Source of the DNA: Anaerolineae bacterium
Lineage (GTDB): Bacteria; Chloroflexota; Anaerolineae; JADYZS01
Direction: 5' to 3'
Length of the DNA stretch: 17,956 nt
Assembly (NCBI GenBank): GCA_020853075.1
Contig: JADYZS010000030.1
Location: 1-17,956, forward strand
Part shown: piece by piece, positions 1 to 8,193 of the stretch
How positions within the stretch are numbered: position 1 is the first letter of the stretch
How the letters are laid out: every line of letters begins with the position of its first letter
Program-made: the position numbers and the translations under genes
The notes under the pieces: model-generated
Databases searched by the model: none
The model's input: the letters and a program-made list of their open reading frames with translations, nothing else
What the model was told of the DNA's origin: nothing

Positions 1-1
1 C

Positions 2-1651
2 CGGCCTGTGCGTGCGCCGCGCGGCCAGGCGATTTCCTGCAAAGGCTGGCAGCAGGAAGCCGCGCTACGCATGTTGATGAACAACCTGGACCCCGATGTG
101 GCCGAGAAACCGGACGACCTCATCATCTATGGGGGGCGCGGCAAGGCGGCGCGTAATTGGGAGTGCTACGAGGCAATCGTGCGGTCGCTGCGCGATTTGG
201 AGAACGACGAAACGCTCCTGGTGCAATCGGGTAAGCCAGTCGCTATCTTCCGCTCCCACACGGACGCGCCGCGCGTCCTCATCGCCAACGCCAACCTTGT
301 CCCCGCCTGGGCCACGCAAGAACACTTTGACGAACTAGACCGGCGCGGCCTCATCATGTACGGCCAGATGACTGCGGGCTCGTGGATTTACATCGGGACG
401 CAGGGAATTCTGCAAGGGACATACGAGACGCTGGCCGAGGTCGCCCGGCAGCATTTCGGCGGTAGCCTGGGGGGGCGATTCGTCCTCACGGCGGGGCTTG
501 GGGGTATGGGCGGCGCGCAGCCGCTGGCGGTGACGATGAACGAGGGTGTGGCTCTTGTCGTGGAAGCAGACCCCGACCGCGCCCGCCGCCGTCTTGCCAC
601 CCGCTATGTGGATAAGGTGGTAGATACGCTGGAAGAGGCGATGACGCTGGTAGAGGAGGCAAAGACCCACCAGAGACCGCTTTCGGTCGGGCTCATCGGC
701 AACGCGGCGGAGGTATTGCCGGAACTGGTGGCCCGTGGCGTGACGCCCGACGTGGTGACCGACCAGACGCCCGCGCACGACGTCCTGAGTTACATCCCCG
801 CCGGTCTGTCATCGGCAGCGGCGGATGACCTCCGCCGCCGTGCCCCGGAAGCGTACAGCCGCCGGTCAATGGACTCCATGGCCGCCCACGTGCGGGCGAT
901 GCTGGAATTGCAGCAGCGGGGTGCTATCGTGTTTGACTACGGCAACAACCTGCGTCAGCGGGCCTACGACGCGGGCGTGGAGGATGCCTTTGCCTATCCC
1001 GGCTTCGTCCCGGCCTACGTGCGTCCTCTCTTCTGCGAGGGAAAGGGGCCCTTCCGCTGGGTTGCCCTCTCTGGCGACGCCGCCGACATCCACGCCATTG
1101 ACGACGTGGTGGTGCGCGAGTTCGCCTACGACGAGCATCTGGTGCGTTGGATCAAGATGGCCCGCGAACAGGTCGCCTTCCAGGGGCTCCCGGCGCGCAT
1201 CTGCTGGCTCGGTTACGGCGAGCGGGCGCGCTTCGGCCTCCTCATCAACGAGATGGTCGCCCGCGGCCGCGTCTCCGCGCCCATCGTCATCGGGCGCGAC
1301 CACCTGGATACCGGCTCCGTTGCCAGCCCGCGCCGCGAGACGGAGGGGATGCTGGATGGCACCGACGCGGTGGCCGACTGGCCCATCCTCAACGCGCTCC
1401 TCAACGCGGTGGGCGGCGCGACCTGGGTTAGTTTCCATCATGGGGGTGGGGTCGGCATCGGCTACTCCCTGCACGCAGGGCAGGTCATCGTCGCCGACGG
1501 CACGGCGGAGGCGGCGCGGCGGTTAGAGCGGGTGCTCACGACCGATCCCGGCCTCGGCATCGTGCGCCATGCCGACGCGGGCTACCCGGAGGCGGTCGCC
1601 GCGGCGCAACGGCATGGGATTAAGATGCCGATGCTTAAAGAGCCTCAATAA
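2..1651 (+). CDS. hutU: Urocanate hydratase (urocanase), 5' end outside window
   Basis: This enzyme converts urocanate to 4-imidazolone-5-propionate, the second step of histidine degradation, in the cytoplasm with tightly bound NAD+. The reading frame is open to the left edge. A GTG at 8 lies in frame, but the family normally has several more residues before the RAPRG motif, so the true start is probably upstream. Counting from that GTG, the NAD-binding GLGGMGGAQ lies at residues 163-171, the FDYGNN motif near 309-314, and the active-site Cys of LPARICW at residue 399, in the position of Pseudomonas putida Cys410. The C-terminal HHGGGVG and RHADAGY motifs are present. At about 547 residues the protein is nearly full length (family about 550-560). 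GGRGKAARN carries Arg where many homologues have Ile or Thr. The last 17 bp overlap the convergent sheath gene. No other hut gene is in the window. Identification is very secure. Confidence 0.97.
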   Translation, partial: RPVRAPRGQAISCKGWQQEAALRMLMNNLDPDVAEKPDDLIIYGGRGKAARNWECYEAIVRSLRDLENDETLLVQSGKPVAIFRSHTDAPRVLIANANLVPAWATQEHFDELDRRGLIMYGQMTAGSWIYIGTQGILQGTYETLAEVARQHFGGSLGGRFVLTAGLGGMGGAQPLAVTMNEGVALVVEADPDRARRRLATRYVDKVVDTLEEAMTLVEEAKTHQRPLSVGLIGNAAEVLPELVARGVTPDVVTDQTPAHDVLSYIPAGLSSAAADDLRRRAPEAYSRRSMDSMAAHVRAMLELQQRGAIVFDYGNNLRQRAYDAGVEDAFAYPGFVPAYVRPLFCEGKGPFRWVALSGDAADIHAIDDVVVREFAYDEHLVRWIKMAREQVAFQGLPARICWLGYGERARFGLLINEMVARGRVSAPIVIGRDHLDTGSVASPRRETEGMLDGTDAVADWPILNALLNAVGGATWVSFHHGGGVGIGYSLHAGQVIVADGTAEAARRLERVLTTDPGLGIVRHADAGYPEAVAAAQRHGIKMPMLKEPQ

Positions 1652-3134
1652 CCTGCGGCCCGGCAGGCGACTGTACCAGCCGAAAGGACACAAACTCTCT
1701 GGGCTCCTCCACAGCCAGCCCAACCTCCACGATGCCCCGGTCTTCTGCCACGTCCTCGTCTGCCATCGTGTCCCGACCACAATGCACGAAATAGGCGTCC
1801 TCGGCCCGATTACCTTGCAGAACACCGGAGCGCCATAGCCTGTCCAGAAAGGTCGTAACCTGCGCGCGCAGGCTATCCCACAGCCGCTCGTCGTTGACCC
1901 GGCCCACCGCCCAGCCGGTGCCCGCGACCATCGCCTTTTCTACGCCGTTCACCAACCGCCGCACGTGGAGAGCGCGCCAGGGCGCTGCGCCGGACATCGT
2001 GCAGGCCGTGTCCAACACGATGCGTCCACCCCTGGCCGAGAGGTCGCGGATCGCGTTCACCCGCTGCTCTGCCAACTGCGCGCTATCGGTGTCCCGGAGA
2101 AGGAGTTGTGTGCCCAGGATGCCTTGAATCGTCTGGCCTGCCGGCGACGTATGCAGACCCTGCTGGCGGCCCAGGCGGGCCAGGATACCGGCGACGTGGC
2201 CGACCGGCGGCACCAGTTTGGGAGCCTTCGTGAGCGGGTCAAGCACCTCCAACCAGGGGTAGTAGATGGCCGCGTGGGAGGTATCGCGCGGGGCCGTCAC
2301 CATATCAAGCGAGAGCGCTTCCGGCTGCCCGCCGACGATGCCAAACCGGAACAATAACGGCGTGCTGCAATGGGCTATCACCGCCGCCTGCACCACCAGT
2401 CCCCCGGTGTCGTCGGGCGCAGCCACCAGGCCGATGTCGGGAATGTCCTGCAACGCCGCCAGTCCGCGCCGTTCCTCCGGCGGCGCGAGGCGTCCGCCCT
2501 CAAAGTCGGCCACCGTTACGGGAGAGCCATCCGCGCCGTCGCGTAGGAAGGCAAAGTCGCGCGGGCGCGGGAAGCCACGACGTCGTTCATTCTCCCACCG
2601 GACGACAATCAGGCGCGATTGCCCGCGCGCCAGCCGCGCCAGGACGTAATCCGGCGAGCGCGGATCAGGCGATAGATGGTCGTAGCTCTCTTCCATGTCC
2701 GGCACCACGCGCGGCCGTGATGCGACGAAATCGGAAGGTGGCTCGGTATCCCAATATCGTACCGTCAGCCGGAAGCGGCCACTTCCTGTTTCTCGGATAC
2801 GCACGGCGATGCGGTTACCCCACGCGCCGGGGCCTATCGCCTGTATTTGCAGCGTGCTAGAGGTCAGCGCGGCTATGCGGGCATCGGCAGGAACGACACG
2901 CACGATGTAACACCGCTGGCCGCCATTGCGAAAAAAACCGTCCACGGCATAGGCCAGACAGGAGAACGACGTATGGCCGCCGAACCAACTCACAAACTCC
3001 CGCCAATTCGTCACCTGCTGCGGCCAAAAGGGCCCGCGCGCCGTCTGGCCCAGGAAGGCGGCGGTGTTCATATCAGGGAGCGTCAGCGGTTCCGGCGTCT
3101 CTGCCGTCGCTGGTGTACGCTGGCGGCTCAACAT
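1635..3134 (-). CDS. Contractile tail sheath family protein (orphan)
   Basis: This 499-residue protein resembles the sheath subunits of contractile phage tails and phage-derived injection systems, which polymerise around a tube and contract to drive it through a membrane. The N-terminal hallmark lies at about residues 23-85: an AAFLGQTARGP segment, WREFVSWFGG, then AYAVDGFFRNGGQRCYIVRVV. The middle contains YYPWLEVLDP and LVPPVGHVAG. The C-terminal assembly domain (about 370-499) has APWRALHVRRLV, WAVGRVNDERLW, the FLDRLWRSGVLQG stretch, AYFVHCGRDTM and a final EFVSFRL. The ATG at 3134 has GGAG about 10 nt upstream. Tube, baseplate, spike and AAA+ ATPase genes, which normally accompany a sheath, are not next to it here. 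Its 3' end overlaps hutU and its 5' end faces two tRNA-Ser genes. It may be a remnant of a prophage or injection system, a detached locus of a dispersed one, or a repurposed structural protein. Family assignment is strong; function is not known. Confidence 0.9.
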   Translation of the reverse strand: MLSRQRTPATAETPEPLTLPDMNTAAFLGQTARGPFWPQQVTNWREFVSWFGGHTSFSCLAYAVDGFFRNGGQRCYIVRVVPADARIAALTSSTLQIQAIGPGAWGNRIAVRIRETGSGRFRLTVRYWDTEPPSDFVASRPRVVPDMEESYDHLSPDPRSPDYVLARLARGQSRLIVVRWENERRRGFPRPRDFAFLRDGADGSPVTVADFEGGRLAPPEERRGLAALQDIPDIGLVAAPDDTGGLVVQAAVIAHCSTPLLFRFGIVGGQPEALSLDMVTAPRDTSHAAIYYPWLEVLDPLTKAPKLVPPVGHVAGILARLGRQQGLHTSPAGQTIQGILGTQLLLRDTDSAQLAEQRVNAIRDLSARGGRIVLDTACTMSGAAPWRALHVRRLVNGVEKAMVAGTGWAVGRVNDERLWDSLRAQVTTFLDRLWRSGVLQGNRAEDAYFVHCGRDTMADEDVAEDRGIVEVGLAVEEPREFVSFRLVQSPAGPQVIEAL

Positions 3135-3177
3135 GCAGAGGGCTCCAGATGATATGGTATAATGGTCGCTACCGGCG

Positions 3178-3211
3178 AAAACTGTGAGCCCCCGGATTCT
3201 CCTGGGGGCTC
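3178..3211 (-). terminator. Weak rho-independent terminator after tRNA-Ser(GGA)
   Basis: A perfect 8-bp inverted repeat (GAGCCCCC at 3186-3193 and GGGGGCTC at 3204-3211, 10-nt loop) lies 12 bp downstream of the tRNA 3' end. Read on the - strand, it is followed after ACAG by TTTT (3178-3181). The short, displaced T run suggests partial termination, so some readthrough into the sheath gene at 3134 is possible. Confidence 0.5.
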
Positions 3212-3223
3212 AACGAGTAAGAC

Positions 3224-3313
3224 TGGCGGAGAGGGTGGGATTTGAACCCACGAGGCATTTCTGCCTACACGCTCTCCAGGCGTGCGCCTTAGACCAAACT
3301 AGGCAACCTCTCC
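3224..3313 (-). tRNA. tRNA-Ser(GGA)
   Basis: The - strand folds as a class II tRNA. The 7-bp acceptor stem pairs GGAGAGG with CCTCTCC. The anticodon stem CACGC/GCGTG carries loop CTGGAGA, giving anticodon GGA, which reads UCC and UCU. The long variable arm (AGGCA/TGCCT) is typical of serine, and the T arm is GTGGG-TTCAAAT-CCCAC. The discriminator is G (position 3227) and CCA is encoded (3224-3226). Confidence 0.96.
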
Positions 3314-3355
3314 ACGTCAGGCGAATGGCCGCGCTGCACTCCACACGAGCACAGC

Positions 3356-3384
3356 ATCATAGAAACAACACGGAGAACGTTCAA
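3356..3384 (-). promoter_or_regulatory. Putative sigma70 promoter for tRNA-Ser(GGA)
   Basis: On the - strand, TTGAAC (3379-3384) is separated by exactly 17 nt from TATGAT (3356-3361), which differs from TATAAT at one position. The -10 box ends 43 nt before the mature 5' end of the tRNA. This is a sequence-pattern call only. Confidence 0.55.
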
Positions 3385-3477
3385 TCTAGCATGACACCTA
3401 TCATACCAACCGCGCTGCGTCTCTGCTACAATGGATAACGTCGGTATCCCGGCAGACTCTCCCCAGTTTCACTCTAG

Positions 3478-3561
3478 CGGAGAGGGTGGGATTTGAACCC
3501 ACGAGGCTCATCGCCTACCCGTTTTCGAGACGGGCGCACTCGGCCACTATGCGACCTCTCC
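3478..3561 (-). tRNA. tRNA-Ser(CGA)
   Basis: This is a second class II serine tRNA. Acceptor stem GGAGAGG/CCTCTCC, anticodon stem CCCGT/ACGGG and loop CTCGAAA give anticodon CGA, which reads UCG. The long variable arm (AGGC/GCCT) and a T arm identical to the other serine tRNA are present. The discriminator is G (3478). Unlike its neighbour it does not encode CCA; the next three bases on the - strand are CTA, so the end must be added by nucleotidyltransferase. Confidence 0.96.
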
Positions 3562-3570
3562 CTGCGTCCG

Positions 3571-3599
3571 ATTATAGCATAGGGGCACCGGAGAGGCAA
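3571..3599 (-). promoter_or_regulatory. Sigma70-type promoter for tRNA-Ser(CGA)
   Basis: On the - strand, TTGCCT (3594-3599), a 17-nt spacer and a perfect TATAAT (3571-3576) preceded by an extended TGC lie just before the tRNA. The predicted start falls within a few bases of the mature 5' end, so the primary transcript would be almost leaderless. The same AT-rich patch is the only promoter-like sequence between the tRNA and the + strand gene at 3638. Confidence 0.65.
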
Positions 3600-3637
3600 A
3601 ACCCGGCAGCCATAAGGAATGATGCTCTGAGGCAAGG

Positions 3638-5209
<1,572 letters not shown>

Positions 5210-5219
5210 ACCACTCCCT

Positions 5220-5582
5220 ATGACGAATATCTGGTCACAAGCCTTCACGATCACGGTGGTCGGAATCGCTCTGGTCTTCAGCACCCTCCTTTTGCTCTGG
5301 GGTATAATGGCCGCGTTGACACGCCTCTTGCGGGTGCGGGCCGCGCCACACGGCGCGAAGGTCACCGCGCTGGTATCGCCCGCGGAAGAATCTGAAGACC
5401 ACAACGCCAAGATCGCGGCGATCATGGTCGCCCTAGACCTGTACCAGACCGAGATGCGGCGCGAGGCCGCGCCGCCGGTACGAGAGCACCGTCCCGGTAG
5501 CCTGCCAAGCCGATGGGTTGCCATCGGGCGCGGCCGCCAGGTAGAGGGCCGAGAACTGCACCGGCGGTCATCAGGGCACTGA
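5220..5582 (+). CDS. mmdD: OadG/MmdD-like small membrane subunit of Na+-pumping decarboxylase
   Basis: This 120-residue protein has one N-terminal transmembrane helix (about residues 8-33, rich in Ile, Val and Leu) followed by a basic stretch RLLRVRAAP and a cytoplasmic tail ending in a charged region with SRWVAIGRGRQVEG. This layout and the SRWV...GR tail match the OadG/gamma-delta subunits of sodium-pumping decarboxylases, which tie the carboxyltransferase and biotin carrier to the membrane beta subunit. A mid-protein HNAKIAAIMVALDLYQTE segment is also usual for these subunits. It begins 10 bp after the alpha subunit gene without an obvious Shine-Dalgarno sequence, so translational coupling is likely. 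The identification rests on size, topology and position between alpha and biotin-carrier genes, since this family is poorly conserved. Confidence 0.82.
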   Translation: MTNIWSQAFTITVVGIALVFSTLLLLWGIMAALTRLLRVRAAPHGAKVTALVSPAEESEDHNAKIAAIMVALDLYQTEMRREAAPPVREHRPGSLPSRWVAIGRGRQVEGRELHRRSSGH

Positions 5583-5614
5583 GCAGCAACCCGGAAGAAC
5601 GAGGAACCCGATTC

Positions 5615-6100
5615 ATGCGTACCTACCGCGTCAACATCGGCGGCAAGATTTACCTGGTGGAGATAGAACCATCTGTTGTCATGCCGATCCACGTGCGGGT
5701 CAACGGCGAGCCTTTTGAGGTAGAAGTAGAGTGGCAAGGCGACTCGCCGCGCGATACCGTGAGCCCTGCCATCCTGCCGCGGCGGCGCGAAGAATTACCC
5801 GTTTCAGCCCGGGTCGCCACGCCTGTCAGGCCCGTCATGCCGGGGCCAGGGCAGCCCCCTGTCGCCGTGGCCTCGGAGGAGCAAGGGGCGAACGCTATTC
5901 TGGCTCCCATGCCCGGTACCATCCTGGACGTGCTGGTGAAAGCAGGCGATACCGTGAGGCAGGGCCAGGAGGTATGCCTTCTGGAAGCAATGAAGATGAA
6001 AAACAGCATCAAGACTCCTCGTGATGCCCGCGTCGTTGAAATAGGCGTTGCATCGGGGCAGACCGTCGCTTTCGGTGACGTGCTCGTGCGGCTAGAATAG
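5615..6100 (+). CDS. mmdC: Biotin carboxyl carrier subunit of the decarboxylase
   Basis: This 161-residue biotinyl protein carries CO2 from the carboxyltransferase to the membrane decarboxylase. The C-terminal biotinyl domain (about 93-161) shows APMPGTI, GDTVRQGQ and the biotin attachment motif EAMKM with the modified Lys at residue 127, followed by a hammerhead-type end ASGQTVAFGDVLVRLE. The N-terminal part (1-42) is the YRVNIGGKIYLVEIE-type domain seen in decarboxylase gamma subunits. A Pro/Ala-rich flexible linker lies between (about 60-92). The open frame extends upstream to about 5513, but that part overlaps the OadG-like gene in another frame; the ATG at 5615 has GAGG at 5601-5604 and begins exactly where homologues begin. 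The stop is 8 bp before the beta subunit gene. Confidence 0.95.
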   Translation: MRTYRVNIGGKIYLVEIEPSVVMPIHVRVNGEPFEVEVEWQGDSPRDTVSPAILPRRREELPVSARVATPVRPVMPGPGQPPVAVASEEQGANAILAPMPGTILDVLVKAGDTVRQGQEVCLLEAMKMKNSIKTPRDARVVEIGVASGQTVAFGDVLVRLE

Positions 6101-6108
6101 GAATCACT

Positions 6109-7227
6109 ATGGACTTGAGCCGCTTGTCGGCGTTGACGAGTGGCCTGCAGGCGCTTACCCTCGGCCACGTTCTGATGATGGCGGTAGGTGGTCTTCTGAT
6201 CTACCTTGCCATCGCGCGAGAGTACGAGCCTGTCTTATTGCTACCTATCGGCGTGGGAGCCGTCCTCGCCAACATCCCCTTGACCGGCATGACCGGGGAA
6301 GATGGCTTCTTTTCTATCCTCTATCGCGCTGGCATCAGCACCGAACTCCTCCCCCTTCTGATCTTCATCGGCATCGGCGCGATGACCGACTTTGGCCCCT
6401 TGCTAGAGAATCCGCGCCTGGTGATCCTGGGAGCGGCGGGGCAGGTCGGTATCTTCACGACCCTGCTGCTGGCCTTGCGTCTCGGCTTCGGCTTGAACGA
6501 GGCGGCATCCATCGGCATCATCGGCGCGATTGACGGCCCTACGTCTATTTACGTTTCCAGCCGCCTCGCTCCAGATCTCCTGGCTCCTATCGCGGTGGCG
6601 GCCTATTCGTACATGAGCCTCATCCCCTTGATACAGCCACCCATCATGCGCCTTCTCACCACGGAGAGCGAACGGCGGGTGCGGATGCCTTATACCTCAC
6701 ACCCGGTATCCAAACTGGTGCGCATCCTCTTTCCGATCATCGTCACGCTGGTCGCCGGACTGCTGGCTCCCCTCTCCACTCCGCTCATCGGCACGCTGAT
6801 GTTCGGCAACCTGATGCGGGAATCGGGCGTGGTAGATAGGCTCGTGCGGGCATCGCAGAACGAGTTAATCAATATCGCCACCATCTTCCTGGGCCTGACC
6901 ATCGGCTCCACCATGGTGGCGACCAGTTTCCTGCGCCTGGAAACCCTCGCCATCTTAGGGTTGGGGCTCCTGGCTTTCGTCGTGGATATCGCGGGGGGCG
7001 TTCTTTTCGGGAAGTTGATGCACGTCCTGTCCGGCGGGCGCATCAACCCCCTGGTGGGCGCGGCGGGGATCTCCGCCTTTCCCATGGCCGCGCGGGCGGT
7101 GCAGAAGGCCGGACAGGAGGCTGATTTCGGCAACTTCCTCCTCATGCACGCGATGGGCGCGAACACAGCAGGCCAGATCGGATCGGTGCTGGCGGGAGGA
7201 GTTGTGTTGGCCCTCCTGGCCGGATGA
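6109..7227 (+). CDS. mmdB: Na+-translocating decarboxylase beta subunit (OadB/MmdB/GcdB family)
   Basis: This 372-residue integral membrane protein decarboxylates carboxybiotin and couples it to Na+ export. Many hydrophobic helices are visible. The hallmark re-entrant motif GAIDGPTSIYVSS (139-151) carries the essential Asp142, equivalent to Asp203 of Klebsiella OadB. Tyr168 in YSYMSLIPLIQPP fits the conserved Tyr of the next helix. The C-terminal HAMGANTAGQIGS motif (347-359) holds the conserved Asn and Ser of the second ion site. The PLLIFIGIGAMTDFGPLLENP stretch near residue 83 is also characteristic. Length matches the family (about 370-430). It lies 8 bp after the biotin carrier gene, completing an alpha-OadG-carrier-beta set. 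The substrate of the whole pump is fixed by the alpha subunit. Confidence 0.96.
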   Translation: MDLSRLSALTSGLQALTLGHVLMMAVGGLLIYLAIAREYEPVLLLPIGVGAVLANIPLTGMTGEDGFFSILYRAGISTELLPLLIFIGIGAMTDFGPLLENPRLVILGAAGQVGIFTTLLLALRLGFGLNEAASIGIIGAIDGPTSIYVSSRLAPDLLAPIAVAAYSYMSLIPLIQPPIMRLLTTESERRVRMPYTSHPVSKLVRILFPIIVTLVAGLLAPLSTPLIGTLMFGNLMRESGVVDRLVRASQNELINIATIFLGLTIGSTMVATSFLRLETLAILGLGLLAFVVDIAGGVLFGKLMHVLSGGRINPLVGAAGISAFPMAARAVQKAGQEADFGNFLLMHAMGANTAGQIGSVLAGGVVLALLAG

Positions 7228-7257
7228 TTGGTCCTCAGGCGTTTGGGAAGTACAAAT

Positions 7258-8142
7258 ATGCTACAGGCGGTCTCAGTTAGCAGGACGGTCACTCCCCTCG
7301 TCGGCCAACCTGGTTTCCAGGCCCACGTTCTCGCATCCTTCCGCTCCGCCTGCAATCTCCTGGCTGCCGATGGCAGCGTCGTCACGGTAGTTACGCGCGC
7401 CGTGGGTGACGGGCCTCTCAGTATCGTGGTGGACGGCGAGGAGGGCTTACCGACCTGTCAGGCCGGAGCGCCCGTGGTTGGCAACGGACGCGCGCTAGAT
7501 GTCGGCGGAGCCTGGCAAGTCAATCTGGCTGGTGCTGCCGTGTGGGAGCCAACGCCCGACTACCGGGTGTTTCGCCGACTCACCACAAATGACCTGATAG
7601 CGGTTCTATCGCATCTGGGAGACCTGTTGGCAGCCTATGCGCCCTCAGAAAGCCTGGCGACCTTGCGCTCGTCGCGCTCTCAAGATGACAGGCTCCTTCC
7701 CTACCACCGGAGAGCGCAGAAGTACATTGCTTCTCTGCTGGTCGCCTATGACGCTGGCGAGTTGGAGGGCATCAGCGGGAGCGCTGCCGGACTCGTGGGC
7801 TTAGGCCCCGGCCTGACTCCGGCGGGCGACGATTGGCTCGCCGGTTGGCTGGTTGGGCTGCGGACGCGAGGGGCCTTCCTATTTGCCGAAGATAAGTTGG
7901 GCGTGACAGACGTGGCGAAGGCTATTCTTCACGCCGCGGAAGACCGTACCCATGTTCTCAGCCTGGCCTTGCTGCGCGCCGCCGCGGCCGGCGAGGTGAA
8001 CGCACACTGGCACGCGCTCTTGCCCGCCATTGCCGAGAGGGACGTGCCAGCCGTGGAAGTCGCCGCCGCGGGCGTGATGAAGTATGGCGAGACTTCAGGT
8101 TCCGACATGCTGGCAGGATTTCTCTCGGCTCTCATGGGTTGA
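7258..8142 (+). CDS. allH: DUF2877 protein, AllH/YlbF-like carbamoyltransferase component
   Basis: This 294-residue protein belongs to the DUF2877 family. Its clearest mark is the glycine-rich motif GLGPGLTPAGDDWLAGWLVGL near residues 181-201, ending in a SGSDMLAGFLSAL-type C-terminus. In E. coli the homologue YlbF (AllH) has been reported to act with FdrA and YlbE as oxamate carbamoyltransferase, which splits oxalurate with phosphate to oxamate and carbamoyl phosphate. All three partners are in this operon, but here AllH is separated from FdrA by the amidohydrolase and a small membrane protein. A TTG at 7228 would allow 10 more residues. The ATG at 7258 is preferred because GGGAAG lies 7-8 nt upstream. 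Family call is secure; the physiological substrate need not be oxalurate. Confidence 0.88.
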   Translation: MLQAVSVSRTVTPLVGQPGFQAHVLASFRSACNLLAADGSVVTVVTRAVGDGPLSIVVDGEEGLPTCQAGAPVVGNGRALDVGGAWQVNLAGAAVWEPTPDYRVFRRLTTNDLIAVLSHLGDLLAAYAPSESLATLRSSRSQDDRLLPYHRRAQKYIASLLVAYDAGELEGISGSAAGLVGLGPGLTPAGDDWLAGWLVGLRTRGAFLFAEDKLGVTDVAKAILHAAEDRTHVLSLALLRAAAAGEVNAHWHALLPAIAERDVPAVEVAAAGVMKYGETSGSDMLAGFLSALMG

Positions 8143-8193
8143 ACAATTCGTGGTGGCGACGTTAGTGATGGCCCTGCACGAGGAGGCAACGAG

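Noticed and set aside
866..1474. 202-codon open frame on the - strand inside hutU
   Set aside because: Shadow of the conserved urocanase coding frame; no domain seen.
3427..3432. TGC-TACAAT on the + strand as a promoter for the decarboxylase operon
   Set aside because: No -35 element is seen and the transcript would run antisense through tRNA-Ser(CGA). No convincing promoter for the operon starting at 3638 was found.
3228..3507. Two 29-bp direct repeats as a CRISPR or attachment-site pair
   Set aside because: They are the shared acceptor and T-arm halves of two complete serine tRNA genes, and two copies 251 bp apart do not make an array.
5303..5308. TATAAT inside the OadG-like gene
   Set aside because: No -35 box at a proper distance and it lies inside a coding region; the same ten-base string also occurs at 3156-3165 on the + strand, facing antisense into the tRNA genes, and is taken as chance.
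5513..5614. Upstream extension of the biotin carrier frame
   Set aside because: It overlaps the OadG-like gene; the ATG at 5615 has a GAGG site and matches the usual family N-terminus.
7228..7257. TTG start for the DUF2877 gene, directly abutting the beta subunit stop
   Set aside because: The ATG at 7258 has a better Shine-Dalgarno sequence, and the ten extra residues are not supported by anything.
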